A stretch of DNA of 64,000 bases from Paramecium octaurelia (GCA_905182995.1 CAJJDP010000016.1:1-64000); one strand, 5' to 3'; counted from the first letter of the stretch, positions 51,236-63,417 are shown. Notes: a model not told the origin generated them from the sequence alone. Numbers and translations are program-made.

Positions 51236-52119
51236 ATGATAAAAACTATAATACTGTTGTTATATATTGTTAGTAGACATAAAGTCAATAAAATGATGAA
51301 ATCTTAGTCTATATGTATGTGTTTGCTTAAGAATGGCCAGGATCTATATGTAAATTTCAGAAGTGTACAAAAACATACGTGGGAAATTATGATAATGCTA
51401 GATGGAATACACATGGATTATGGCCTAATGCAATGTTAGAAACTACTTGTTGGATGATATTCAATTGAAGAGATGAGGACTATGATAAAGATAAATTATA
51501 CTGTGGACATTAATTGATGTTAAAGATATATTAAATAATAATATTACTATACATGGAATTGCATGTATTCTGATACATTCACATTTAGAAAGTAAATTAG
51601 TATTACAATAATGTAGACATGAATGGTAGAAGCATGGAGCATGTCATCCAGACAATCTTACTTAAAATGGCTATATGTCAAGAGTTGGAAATCTTAATAA
51701 TGAATATAATTAATATAAGATATTAGCATCAGCAGGAATCTATCCCGATGACGATAGATAATTAACGGATGCTGAAGTTAGAGCAGCATTTACAAAAGTA
51801 TAAGGAATATCAACAGCAATGACATATTTTGTAGAATCATTAAAGAAATTAATAATTTAATAGTTAAATTTATAATACATGTTAAAAAAGATTGTAAATT
51901 ACAATAATTAATTTAGCCGCAACTGGCAAATTTTATATTGCTGAATTAAGAACTTGTTTCACTTAAGCCATGAAGCCTAGAACTTGTGATTGTAGTAAAC
52001 CTGTTAGTGCATTTGTAACTTGTGGAAAAACATTCTATAATCCAACTTTTCTACTATCTGTGGATGAATAAATTCAATTTGAAGAGATTCCTGACTAGAG
52101 TCATAGTTTCTTAAAGTGA
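51236..52119 (+). pseudogene. RNase T2 family gene, reading frame disrupted
   Basis: RNase T2 enzymes are secreted or lysosomal acid ribonucleases. Both catalytic blocks are present. FAQEWPGSICKFQKC followed by WNTHGLWPN is CAS-I. HEWQKHGAC is CAS-II. The C-terminal part GKFYIAELRTCF...TCDCSKP...CGKTFYNPTFLLSVDEQ is well kept. MIKTIILLLYIVS at 51236 looks like a signal peptide. The signal peptide, CAS-I, CAS-II and C-terminal parts do not share one frame. Short introns at about 51594-51618 and 51893-51915 explain only some of the shifts. Either the gene is broken at a few places or some exon limits are unusual. The conserved histidines argue for recent decay or sequence error. Confidence 0.6.
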
Positions 52120-52481
52120 TATTGAATTTAATATTAATTATATTGATAATAATAAAATAGAATTTAATAAACATTTATGAATCACTGATATTATATCATT
52201 TGAACATATCAAATTATATTTTATTATACACAAATTGTTCAATTAATTTTATTACCAAATTTCTTGTTCTTTTTAAGCTGTAATAAATATTATTTTTATT
52301 ATTAAATGATGTAAATTGATTTTCCTATTACCAATTGATTGAAAATATGATAAATATTTGGTGTATATGATTGAAAAACAGGAATGTTTAGTTATGAATA
52401 TATTTGATAATAATATATAACAGTCTAATATTTAAAAATATTAATATTATTTGAATTAATATAAATAGTTGAATATAAGAG
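52120..52481. other. Intergenic, nothing recognised
   Basis: About 360 AT-rich bases without a convincing frame between two plus-strand loci. Confidence 0.5.
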
Positions 52482-53046
52482 ATGGATTCAAAGAAATTAA
52501 GTAAAATAATAGAGCTAATTTTCTTATCGATTGCTGTAATAATACATGAATAATATTTGAAAGTGGTTATCAGTACTAGCCTGTTTAATAAGAACAGATT
52601 TTAATTTTCCATTTGCTTTCTTTTGCTATTATTTATGGATTTCAAGAGATGACAAAGCCAATTCTTTAATGGTATTAATTGAATTGCTATATGATTAGTT
52701 GATGGTATTGAATGGAATCTTAATTTTGGTTGATTTAATTTGGTTGTTGTCAGTTGGATCAATATGGACAGCCACTGAAAAAAATAATCCGGTTTGGGGA
52801 AGATTACATGGTCTCCATGTATTTGTAATTTTCATTAGTATTGTAAATGCCTTATTAAAAGTAAAATGATTGATATATGTATAGGTTGGAGCAATTGTGG
52901 CAATAAATTCTTATAGAGGAAATTAACAATAAGTTGGTACTTGATAGATTATTACAATAGCTGGTCCTATTGGAACTCAGAATCCATAACAAAGTGGATT
53001 TAATGATATGTCTTAAAATAGATAACAACCATACGCGTAATTTTGA
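52482..53046 (+). CDS. Small four-helix membrane protein, AGTRAP-like
   Basis: The 162-residue product needs three introns (52536-52563, 52861-52884, 52937-52960). Four hydrophobic segments are visible: LIFLSIAWLSVLACLI; FPFAFFCYYLWIS; LNGILILVDLIWLLSVG; and LHGLHVFVIFISIVNALL. A Gln/Asn-rich cytosolic tail with AGPIGTQNPQQSGF follows. Length, helix layout and the WxSVxA start followed by YLWxxRDD resemble the angiotensin receptor-associated protein (AGTRAP) family, known from vesicle/ER membranes. The resemblance is weak enough that a generic four-helix membrane protein is the safer label. Confidence 0.6.
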
Positions 53047-53120
53047 TGAAATGAAATATTCAAAATTATATTAACTTTAAATAATAATTATATAAATAAA
53101 ATTTAACAGTAAAAAATTAT

Positions 53121-53723
53121 ATGTCAATGTCATAGCAAAGATTTCAAACTCTAATGGGTTCTGATGATATTTCACAATTATGCAGTGGATTCATTAGATT
53201 TATTGAAGAAGTAATTGACTTTAAATTATTAAATTAGATTTTATTGCCAATTGCTAAATAAGATACTAAACAATTTCAAAATTGGACAAAGTTCAAGGAG
53301 ATCATTGATCCATTTAATAAAAAAATTGAATTACAAAGAATTGAGTAATTTTTCTAATAATTTAATAATTCTAAGATAAATCAAGAAAATAAACCACCAA
53401 CCCCAATCCTTAAAGATTAAACTAAAAACACCGTAAACATTCAAGACAGAAGCTATTCAATACCTCAGACGACAATCATTAAAACAATTAAAGAGGATTA
53501 CGAAAATAAACTCAAAGAAATCACAGAATAAATTAATAAAACTTTTCATCAAAATAACACTCACTTAGATATACTTCTTAAGATGAACAACTCGACTCAA
53601 GAAGCCAAAAATAAATTAGAACTCAATAATAGTAACCAAAGGAATACTTCAATCACAAGAAGAGTAGAATATAAGAGAAGAAATACAGATTACTACTCAT
53701 TTAAACCTATTAATATATAATGA
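53121..53723 (+). CDS. Hypothetical helical protein
   Basis: An uninterrupted 200-codon frame runs from MSMSQQRFQTLMGSDDISQL to TGA 53721, without introns. Residues 1-90 are helical with LNQILLPIAKQDTKQF. The middle is Pro/Thr/Asn-rich, and a likely coiled-coil piece lies near IIKTIKEDYENKLKEITEQI. The tail is basic. No family is recognised. It converges on the next gene, with 36 bp between stops. Confidence 0.65.
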
Positions 53724-53759
53724 ATGTATATTTGTATATAACTAAAATATTTATACTGA

Positions 53760-55367
53760 TCAAAACTCATCTTCAGGATTCTCTCCATCATCAAATCCTT
53801 CCTCCTCGTATTCTCTTTACTAAGATTATTGTTATAGAATTTATTTATTAGGAAATTAGAATAACTTTTGTTATTGTGGCTATTATTATTTTGATGTATT
53901 TAGTTCATCAACATCGACCTTCTTTTTATTTGCATAAAATATCTAATCATGTATCAATGTCACTATCTTTTCATTGTCTAATAATGTTTGAATTAATTTA
54001 TCTCTATCTTCCTTCTCCAATTAATCCAATTTGTCTAAATTATCTACTATAAGATTTACTTTTATTATTCTTATTGAATATTCTAGCTTCTCCTTTGATT
54101 TGTATAATTTCTTCCTTTATATCATCGATGCACTTTCTTAAAATTACTTCTAATTCTGATTTACTTTGCATTTCCTTGATGTACAATTATTTCAATTCTC
54201 TCACTCTCTTTTATTCCTTTTTTAATGTTGATTGCAAAGATTTTATTGTTTTTTCATACCTTTACAAAGTTTATTGAATTGATTATGATCCTTGCAATTA
54301 TTGTTATTGAATTTATGATGGATTTTTTGATAGTTATTCATCTTTATTTTATCGATTCTATGATTAGGCTGAATTCTTCACAGACCTAATTCTCACCTTA
54401 GCTTTACTTCCAGGTCGTACAATATCTTGATAAGATGGTTAATCAAAAGATTGATCATCTTATTCCACCTCATCCTTTTAAACTTCATTTAATAATTTCT
54501 CATATTATTATATTTATGATTTAAGAATGGCATTTTTTTTCTTTTTCATGATTAACTCTTTTAAAAGCATTTCTCTATCATTCTCTTATGTCTAATACTA
54601 TATTTTTAATTCTTTATATTTTTACATCAGAGAATGATTTTCATTATCTATTTTTTAAGCTATGTTTTTAATCCATTCCAATTCACTAATCAATTAATTT
54701 TCTTTTTCAATATACTCCTAATCATTTTTACCTTTCTTAATTCTTTCCTCTTCAAATTGCTTCTTTATTTCATTAATTTTATTATTAAAAAATCTAATAA
54801 TATCCCTCTCCTAATCCACCAATATTTTTGATGTTCTTAATTGAATATTGTTTATTCCCTCAATAATCTTATTGTGATCTTTGTAAATATTTTCCATTAT
54901 TTTTCTATCTCCTTAATCCAAAGCTGTTTTAGCTCTTAATTCAGATTATAATTCCTCTATTGTTTTTCGATATTCAATTTCTCTATTAACAAATCTTTCC
55001 TATCTATTTTTTAGTTCTAATTCTAGTTAATTTGTTCTCATTTTTTCTTTTTCTAAAATTGCTTACAATTCTTAACACTTTAATATCCAATCTTATGCAG
55101 TCATTTCATTTTTTGTAATAACGGTACTCTATTAGATTTGCTTTTTCTTATTTTTTGGATCATTTGGATCGCCTTTCTTACCTTATAGATCAATTTACAT
55201 TTTCGTCGGTTTTAACATTGCCTCAGGACTAACAACTAAAATTTAAATTGAAACTCACATTTTATTAATTCAGGAGTTGTTGATGCTAACCTGTCTTTAA
55301 TTTCTTGTGTTTTTTGCTGGCTCTTGGTATTTTTTATATATAATTAGTCATCTTGTATTTTCTCCAT
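53760..55367 (-). CDS. Coiled-coil protein, possibly ciliary
   Basis: Introns 55258-55236 (23 nt, starts GTG) and 54059-54035 (25 nt) give 519 residues from MEKIQDDQLYIKNTKSQQK. The N-terminus has a KKGDPNDPKNKKKQ basic patch. Residues ~80-280 form an almost continuous coiled coil (EKEKMRTNQLELELKNRQER, REIEYRKTIEELQSELRAK). A disordered Ser/Gln linker follows, then a second coiled coil (YEKTIKSLQSTLKKEQKRV). The end is acidic (REYEEEGFDDGENPEDEF). The layout resembles ciliary coiled-coil proteins of the DUF4515/BBOF1 type, but I cannot confirm a family. Confidence 0.75.
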
Positions 55368-56501
55368 TTATTTTATTGTTAAAATAAATAAAATCAAAAT
55401 AATAAGCCTTAAAGTTAATTTATAATTCATTTATGTCTTATAAAACTCATACCTATCTATCCATTTTATGTAGTTCATTAAAGTCTGATATATAATACTA
55501 AACTATTTCTTAAAGAATTTTCAATATATTATAACATGTGTTTGCTAAACTAATAATTCAATCAAGATTAGATTATTTTGTAGGAATTCTGTCGAACCTA
55601 TTTAATAATCAAGTTTCATTTAAATCTCACTAAATATTAGAACAAATTCTATTGTAATTATTAATTCAAAATATTTTCATCATTTAAATTTTATTGAATG
55701 TACTATTAATTATCAAAATGATTGGTTATTCTCTGAAAGTGATCAAGGTTTTACTATATCAATGACTAACTGAAGAGTGTATTTAATTTAGTTTAATTTA
55801 AAACAATCAAAGATGATATTTAGTATAAATTCTAACAATATGAAAATTTAAAATAAAAAAGAGAGTCTTTTAGCATATGAATGTATTCAACTATTAAAAA
55901 ATGGTGTAATATTATTACTTCTAAAATTATGATATTATTGCGCAAGTGTGAACTAGAGGTGTTTATAAAGCAGATCTATCCAAATTAAATATTATACAAA
56001 ATATCGATCTAGAAGATTGCTTAAATGGTCGAATTATATGAATATATTGTTGGAAAATGATAGGAGTATTTTTAGTTTGTCCTTAAAAAACCAATAATTG
56101 TTAATTATTAATTGATATTATGATTATAATTAATATTGATGAATTTAGAAACTCTAGACATTATGATTATTCTAATCAATATGTATTGAATCACAATTTC
56201 AAATTAGAATTGCATTAATAATAATAATGCTCTCCTATTTACATAGCCATATTCATAATAAAACACGCGAATCAAATATTTAACAATACAAGATCTAACC
56301 AATTATCCCTGTGGCATAAATTGACAAATATAAGATTACAAAAAAACAAAAAACAAAAACCTCAAAAGGAAAAGTATATTTTTACTTTACTTATTTTAAG
56401 TAAAAAGATGAATATTAATGCGATACTTGTTCATTTTCATTTACGTTGGACAGTCAAGAACAATGAATTTAAACAACATTTCTTTGATATATATAAATAA
56501 C
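55368..56501 (+). pseudogene. Gene relic or intergenic, unrecognised
   Basis: No intact gene is seen. Plus-strand coding-like sequence begins near 55.93 kb (RGVYKADLSKLNIIQNIDLE, then DCLNGRII). A frame stays open to about 56.55 kb with pieces such as HLRWTVKNNEFKQHFFDIYK, overlapping the end of the opposite-strand peptidase gene. Two TGAs interrupt the better part. The left 500 bases look non-coding. It may be a decayed duplicate. Confidence 0.3.
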
Positions 56502-57458
56502 TCATTGTTGTTGTGATTCTAATTGCTTATTCAATTTCCTTTATTTGACAGACTATCTCCACACATAAATTATCAATCCCCATTTCACCATAACTTTAAC
56601 TCCAAATAATAACACTAATCCCAAAAAACCTCCTTTATAATTAAATAAACTATCTATACTTGATTATGATATTTTGATGAACAAATTAAACCAGTTCTCA
56701 TACTCTGTTAATTTGCCTTCAGTATTGATTGGAATAATCTTTGCTTTTGGATACTGCTGCATTAGCACTTTTTCATAAGTGCCTAATTCATCTACTAATC
56801 CAAGGTCTTTTGCTTCTTTTCCTAAAAACACATTATTCTCTAATTATTCCTTATTTATTTTTATTAATTCCTTTCTATTTGTCCAGCATTAGTCTGTTAC
56901 CTATTTTGTTTTCGACCCATAATATTGGTCTAAATAATTCATGTCTTATAAAGTATTGGCTCTTATTGATTAGTTTACAACAAAATTGTGATTTACTATT
57001 TAACTCGATTAATATTACAATGTCTAATTGAATAAATCAAATATTTACATTTATCCCATAATTTTAAAGAAACTCTGCAAAATTTAGTTTATTTTTGTAC
57101 ATTTGTGTGAAACCAATCTTAGATGTATTTTAAGCATAAGATTTATTCCCCAATTACAACAATTGATAGGCATTGCCTAAACTTTGTTCAGTTGCAAATG
57201 TATAAAGAGGCAAGCCATTTAGATAGCTTTTGATTTTCTTGCTCAACACTTCAACTTAATATGGACAACCTCCTTGTGAATTTATAATTAATCCTAAAGC
57301 TATTACACTCCCTTTATTATAATGTTCCAACTGATGAGAAATTTTACTCACTCTATTACTTATAAATCTATTTCTTACAATTAAGAATTTATTGAACCCT
57401 GAATTCTTAATACAAGCACAGTTTTTTAGAAAAATATTTTTGAAATTAATTAACTCAT
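56502..57458 (-). CDS. S49-family peptidase (SppA/SohB-like)
   Basis: S49 serine peptidases degrade cleaved signal peptides or membrane-protein remnants. Introns 57359-57331 (29 nt) and 57048-57024 (25 nt) restore the frame. Family marks in order: VLVLRIQGSINS, ALGLIINSQGG (the VxLxINSPGG strand-loop with Pro replaced), a candidate Ser in TEQSLGNAYQLL, NTSKIGFTQMYKN, and GKEAKDLGLVDELG, the usual FxGxxAxxxGLVDxxG. A hydrophobic segment near the C-terminus (GGFLGLVLLFGVKVMV) suggests membrane anchoring. The start is MSQLISKIFF at 57458 (300 residues). An in-frame ATG at 57548 would add a hydrophobic head but overlap the upstream gene. Catalytic competence is not certain. Confidence 0.78.
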
Positions 57459-57498
57459 AATAAATATAAATAAATGAAAAATGATAGTAAATTTATTT

Positions 57499-58152
57499 TC
57501 ACACAACCTAAACAATTCTGTTTTGTTTTTAATTGTGTTAATTTTCATCAATTAAAATTATAATAAGATTTTCTTTTTATTATGAATTACTTCTAACAAT
57601 TTTCCACCTGTTGTTATTTAAAATCTTATTTAATTCAGTTCGATTATTATTCATTTGAGAAACAGATCTCTGTTATCTATTAGCCTATGATATTAACATA
57701 CAAGGTTAAATATTTTAATTTCGATTAGTTTCTAATTTTTCTATACTTCCTTACCTACTTAGAAATCTACATCTATCATGATTGTATTTGTGCCATTCCT
57801 TTCCATTGAACTTCTTTTTCAAAGGAGCAAACTGAGATTGTGTTTTTGTGAATTAGTTTGTAACTACATGTTCAAAAGTCTTATCATTTTACTTAAAATT
57901 GGATGGGATATATTATTTCTTTTTGAAAAGTTAAAGCATATTCTAATATTTGATATGTAATAGGTGATTTAACTATTTTGAATATTTATCTTAAATTTTG
58001 CAAACATCTTAGTGAATTACTCCATTTGTAGAATATCTTCGATGTATTTAGTGAGAGGATTTAAGCTCTTTGCTTAATTATCTAGTTTAATTATTCATAC
58101 ATGAGTTAACAGTTGGCTCAAGTGTAGAGATTTTTGACCCTTATAAATGCAT
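57499..58152 (-). CDS. Small basic disordered protein 1 of a four-gene row
   Basis: A single open frame of 217 codons begins MHLQGSKISTLEPTVNSC at 58152. It is rich in Lys, Asn, Gln and Arg, with APLKKKFNGKEWHKYNHDRC in the middle and SQANRQQRSVSQMNNNR later. There is no membrane segment or recognised domain. It is the last of four consecutive same-strand genes of similar size and composition, followed 40 bp later by the peptidase gene. Confidence 0.55.
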
Positions 58153-58342
58153 TATTTTTTGATTAATTTACTTTATTTTATTATGAAATTACAATACTCA
58201 ATCACATTTAGAAAAAAAATAATCTCAAATAGTTCACCATATCATACTGCGAATTGTCAAATACAATAGTGCGTAATAATTTAATAAAAGTAAATATAAC
58301 TTATTGATTAATGATATTCTATATAAATTAAATTGTTAGTAT
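58153..58342. other. Short intergenic spacer
   Basis: About 190 AT-rich bases between two same-strand small genes. Nothing is recognised. Confidence 0.5.
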
Positions 58343-58870
58343 TCATTACAATTTCATTGTCTCAAAATATCTGAAATCACATTCAAATTTCTTGTCCTTA
58401 TTTTATATCCAATACTCAATTTTCTCATAAAATCTAACCTTCTTCTTGTTTGGGGATACATTTGATCTCAAAGTTCTATCTGTTAGAAAGTCATTTGACA
58501 TTTAACGGGGTCTAATCGAATTAGACTTTACTCTGATTAGATTACCTTAATCCATTGACCCTTAAACATACCCATGCTGATAACGTTGCTAAACCCTTTT
58601 TTAAAGTAGATTTTGAGTTTAAGTATTTTCTAAGTTACATAATTTTGCTAACCTAGTAATATAACAAGTAGATTCAGAGTCGCTTCCAATTTTGTCTTAT
58701 TTGAGTTTATTAGGATACAATCTTTAATAAGCTTGATGTAGTTCTTAAGGTTTGATACAATTTAATCTTGTTATAATGAGATTTTGTGAAGGGAAATTTA
58801 CTTTACTTAACTAGAGATGTTGAAAAGTTTTGATGTAGGATGATTTACGAGTTCTAAATGATTCTGTCAT
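58343..58870 (-). CDS. Small basic protein 2, with KKKVRF motif
   Basis: An uninterrupted frame of 175 codons reads MTESFRTRKSSYIKTFQHLQ to MKLQ. The C-terminal third has RVKSNSIRPRQMSNDF, then NKKKVRFYEKIEYWIQNKD. KVRF fits the RVxF docking pattern for protein phosphatase 1. The same RxKSNS...KKxVRF arrangement is found in the next gene upstream (58929-59531), so the two look like diverged tandem relatives. PP1 binding is only inferred from a short motif. Confidence 0.6.
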
Positions 58871-58928
58871 AGAAATTTAATATAAATTTTAGTAAGTTTA
58901 TATAAATCTTTAGTCAATTAAAAATAAT

Positions 58929-59531
58929 TCACATTATCTGTTTGATTAAATGAGATTTTATTCGATCAAACATTCTAATTTCTACCAATTCATTGAATCT
59001 GACAGTCTTCTTTTTTTGCTGTTCCTCAATTAATTAGTCTTTAGAAGGACTAATTTACTTTAAATTCGATTTGGATCTTACCCTTTCAATATCTGATTTG
59101 GATCTCACAGGTCTCTAAATGTCTACTTAATTTTAAATAACAGAATTTTTTCGAAGTGTATTTATTAAGAATTTCTTATTATTTTCAGGATCATCTTTTG
59201 AAAATTGGATTTTTGAAGGTATTTTAATATTTATTTTCTTAAAATTAAACTTTATTTTTTTTGTATTACTAGTTGATCCACATACATTAAAGTCATATTG
59301 TTTGAGATGAATTTGTTTATTTCTATCTGAAACGATATTTAGTAATCCTTTTAATTTGTTATCTTCAAAAATTTTAGGTTTTATTGGTGATAGTGATCTT
59401 TCTTCTATTACTTTGTTCTTCTGTGATTTTTCGACTTTTAAAGGTTCAAAACGATAGAATTCTCTACTTGTTGCGACTGCTTTGGTTGTTGGGGATTCAA
59501 AAAATGGTTGATGATTACTCCTGGAACTCAT
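58929..59531 (-). CDS. Small basic protein 3, with KKKTVRF motif
   Basis: A 200-codon frame from MSSRSNHQPFFESPTTKAVA runs through one TAA and several TAG/TAA Gln codons to TGA 58929. It contains IEERSLSPIKPKIFEDNKLK, a basic IKFNFKKINIKIPSKI stretch, RPVRSKSDIERVRSKSN and QQKKKTVRFNELVEIRMFD near the C-terminus. KTVRF fits the PP1 RVxF docking pattern. SPIKP is a possible proline-directed phosphosite. There is no fold-defining domain. Confidence 0.65.
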
Positions 59532-59727
59532 TTATTACTTTGCATTTTAAGGAGATATGTAGGGTTCTTAAAAATACGTATTAAGTAATGGTATTCTGAA
59601 TCCCTTTAACATATATTGAGGTTCATCAATTTATTAATGTTTGATTGCCATTGTATAGAGGTTGAAAAACACAATATAAAAATTTATAATTGGTAAGAAA
59701 AATAATTTATCAATAAAGTATTATTGA

Positions 59728-60231
59728 TCAAGGCATTCCAAAAAACCTTGGTGTTTCAAGATCCAAATTGACATTTTCTTTAAGTTTTTGTTTACTATCT
59801 GAGATTGGCAAATTCAATTTTTTTTCGCCTTTCTGTTGTTCTGCAAAGACTTCATCTTAAGAGTGTTTCTGAGATGTGAAGCTTTTTTATTGTTAATTCT
59901 TATGTTAAACTTAGGATACAATTTATTTGACCTTGATTTCCTTTCTATTTCCATCAAGAATGTCTTTGAGCTTGATGACATCAATAGGATTATGAGTCAC
60001 GTTCAAATCTTAGAATTTTAAAGATCTAAAAGAACTATTTGCCCGTAAGTTATCTTACTTTCCCTATTCTTAACTTCTTTAACTTTGTGGTTAGTCATGA
60101 AATTAGGCTAGACTTTGGTTCTTTTGCAGTTGTTCGCTTAAAAGAGGGTGTTGATTATGCTTGTTTTTCATGGCATTCTTATACATGGCCATCTTAGGAG
60201 AAATTGGAGTCTGTTGAGTATTATTCTTCAT
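59728..60231 (-). CDS. Small basic disordered protein 4 of the row
   Basis: A 167-codon uninterrupted frame runs from MKNNTQQTPISPKMAMYKNA to ETPRFFGMP. It is Gln/Lys/Asn/Ser-rich. IKLKDILDGNRKEIKVKQ loosely resembles NKLKGLLNIVSDRNKQIHLK of the neighbouring gene 58929-59531. No KKxVRF motif is present. Function unknown. Confidence 0.55.
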
Positions 60232-60617
60232 GTAATGTATTAGAGTTTAGTTTAATTATGTTATATAATAGAAATCCTATATTGATAAATAGATCTTTCC
60301 ATAAAAAAGATCGTATGAGATATCAAATCATAATTCCATCATAATTTATGTTCCATTTTGTTAATAATTACGTTGTTATTAAGTAGATAATTAATGTTAA
60401 TAATAGGATTACATAATTTTATTGACTTTCAGTTATTTAGTATTAAAAAATAACTACACATCAATATTTAATTTTAAATTTTATTGTCTTTTGATTTCTA
60501 AATTATATGAATTGATTCTCTTGAGAATGAGAATAAAAGAGAGTTATAGGAGTTGAAAAAGAGTCTGATCCCTTGAAGAGATTTTTTGAGATATTAAAGT
60601 AATTAATTATTATTTTA
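60232..60617. other. Divergent promoter region, nothing specific recognised
   Basis: About 390 AT-rich bases separate the start codons of a minus-strand small gene and the plus-strand mannosidase. No clear motif is seen. Confidence 0.45.
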
Positions 60618-63413
60618 ATGTTTATTTTGCTTTGCTTATTACATTTATAATAAGCAGAATCAAAAGTGATATATTTTTTGCCTCATTCTCATGATGATGT
60701 TGGTTGGTTGGATACAGTATGGAACATCTATGAATAGGGACCAGGAGTGAAAAATATTATATCATCATATTCAACTGCTTTATTAAACGATTCAGAGAGA
60801 AGATTTGTGTAGGTTGAAACAATATATTTTAAAAAATGGTACGAAGAATAAGATATTGATACTAAATAAAAGATTAAGCAATTGATCATTAATGGATAAT
60901 TAGAGTTTGCAGCAGGAGGTTGGTCAATGAATGATGAAGCCACAACTTATTATGAAGATATAATCGACTCATTCACTGGAGGTCATACCTACTTATATGA
61001 ATAATTTAGAATAATTCCAAGGGTAGGTTGGTAAATAGATCCTTTTGGACATTCATCAACTTTTGCTTACATTTCCTATATGATGGGAATGGATGGACAA
61101 TATTTTGCAAGGATTGATCAAATAGATAAATCAGAGAGATTAAAGAATAAAACCTTGGAATTTATATGGAATCCAAAACCAGGAATTGAATTATTCTGTC
61201 ATATTAATTATAGGCATTATTCAAGTCCTCCAGGATTTGATTTTGATCCTCTGAGATCTTCGCCTGAAATTTAATCTAATCAAATCAATTAAAAAGCGGA
61301 TTAATTGCTGGAATATTTTGAATAGTAAGCTGCTTTTTATTAAGGTGAAACGATTGTACATACTTTAGGAGATGACAATGAATGGTCATCAGCAGAAAGT
61401 TATTTCAAAAATATTGAAAAGGTCATTGTTAATATCAATAAGAGAAATGGTACATCATAAATTAGATTTTCAACTCCCCATCAGTATTTAAAAAGATTAA
61501 ATCAATAATAATTATCATATTCTGTTAAATATGATGATTTCTTTCCCTACTCAGATAATTATCAATCCTACTGGACTGGTTATTATACTTCCAGAATTAG
61601 TTTTAAAGGGTATGTTAGATAACTAAGTAAGGAATTCCAACAAATAAAAACTTTCTTATCTAAATAAATTTCGTATAATAACATTAAGGATGAGGATGAT
61701 TTATTGTAACTATTATAGAATCATAATTAAAATATGGGTATTGTATAACACCACGATGCAATTACTGGAACTGCAAAATAATTTGTTAATGATGATTACA
61801 TTAAATTATTACAATAATCATCAACCCTTTTGGATTAATACATGAGAAAACATGTCTCAATATTAGCTGAATAAGAATTAGAGTACAAGAATTATGAATT
61901 TCACACATGTTATTACAATAAAACTATATCTGAATGTAAATAATTGGACGTGTGGTTAAACTCAAACAAAACTGTACTCTTAGCCTTACTGATGAATTAA
62001 AATAGGATCATTAAATTACCTGTTCCTAATCTTCATTACACAGTCTTAGATGAAAACAATGTATCTCTCAATTGCACTTTATTATGTGATAATCAAGAAT
62101 GTGTATTATATTTCATTGTTGATGAGGACAACATCGAAGAAACTCAGTTTTACAAAATAATACCATCAAAAGATAAACATCCACCTAATACAAAAAGAAT
62201 TGAAATTACTCTAAACGATGATACTGATCTATCTAAATTCCTAAATCCTTAAACAATAACCACCAACTATTTTAAATTAACTTATGCTTATTATAAATCT
62301 TCTTCTGATTATAAATAACCAAGTGGAGCCTATATTTTTAGACCTGATGGATAACTTAATCCCTATGGTAGCATTATACATTCTTCTATACATTATGATG
62401 ACATTGTTACTGAGTTAATTATTAAGAGAAGTGATGTAATTACTAAAATTAGAAAATATCAACATTTAAATGATGAATATGAAATAGAGACATTTCTAAA
62501 TTCAGTTGATTTCATCAATAGATCAGGTAAGGAAGTAGTAATGTTAATCGACACAGGAATATAAAACAATGATATATTTTATACTGATAGCAATGGGTTG
62601 GATTTGTAAAAGAGAGTTAAGAACTTTAGAGAAACATTTAACTTAGTCAGTACAGAGCCTGTTTCATAAAATTACTATCCAGTAACAAATATGATATTGC
62701 TAAACTAAACTAATGGTTAATCTGTGGCTGTTATTAATGATAGATCCTAAGGTGGTACAAGCTTAAACCAAGGGCAAATTGAATTAATGATTCAGAGAAG
62801 AATCGGAACTGATGATAGAAGAGGAGTTGGAGAAGCCTTAAAGGAAGACATTGAAGATCCAAAATGCTAACAAACTAATTCATGTAATAAAAAGAAAGGA
62901 ATCTCTTAAACTTTATTTCACCAACTAATCTTTTTTGATAATAACTAAGATCCGAACAAAGCCAGAAAAATCTAACTAAGAGAAGATATGGTAGGGCTCA
63001 AATATTTCGCAGAAGATTTCTCTTCTAAATTCAATATTTAAAAAAATAAAGTCATTCCACAAAGTTATCTTGATGAAATTGTAGTTTTAGATGAAGATTC
63101 AATATCTAAAATAAGGATTGAACCAAAATAACAATACTTCATTGTGAGAATACATAATTTATAAGAAGTTGGTGTCATTGACTTCGCATTCCCTAAAAGT
63201 GTTCAATATTATTAAACTTCCATGAATGGGTTGATGACAATTGAAGAATGGTAATCTTCTAAATTAAGTATTCAATCAATTTATTTATAATAGACTGGCA
63301 AACACTCAATAAAACCAAAGCTTAAACTTAAGTCAACTAATTCTAAGTCCAACCTCAATTCATATCAACATTTATTATCTTAAGGTGAATTTGTAATTAT
63401 TCATTATAAATGA
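60618..63413 (+). CDS. Alpha-mannosidase, glycoside hydrolase family 38 (lysosomal type)
   Basis: GH38 enzymes trim alpha-mannose from N-glycans; lysosomal members complete their breakdown. One intronless 931-residue frame begins MFILLCLLHLQQAESK, a short signal peptide. The catalytic signature is complete. FLPHSHDDVGW supplies zinc ligands H25 and D27. GWQIDPFGHSS carries the nucleophile D141. QHHDAITGTAKQF supplies H379. The C-terminal beta domains include GAYIFRPDGQLNPYG, NDRSQGGTSL and IELMIQRRIGTDDRRGVGE, the last being the usual mannosidase 'QRR...DDxRGVGE' block. Several NxS/T sites fit a glycosylated secretory protein. It is unusual here in having no introns over 2.8 kb. It converges with the TPR gene, with 4 bp between stops. 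Confidence 0.94.
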
Positions 63414-63417
63414 TACA

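Noticed and set aside
57778-57960. Plus-strand 60-codon hydrophobic frame
   Set aside because: It is antisense to the small basic gene at 57499-58152.
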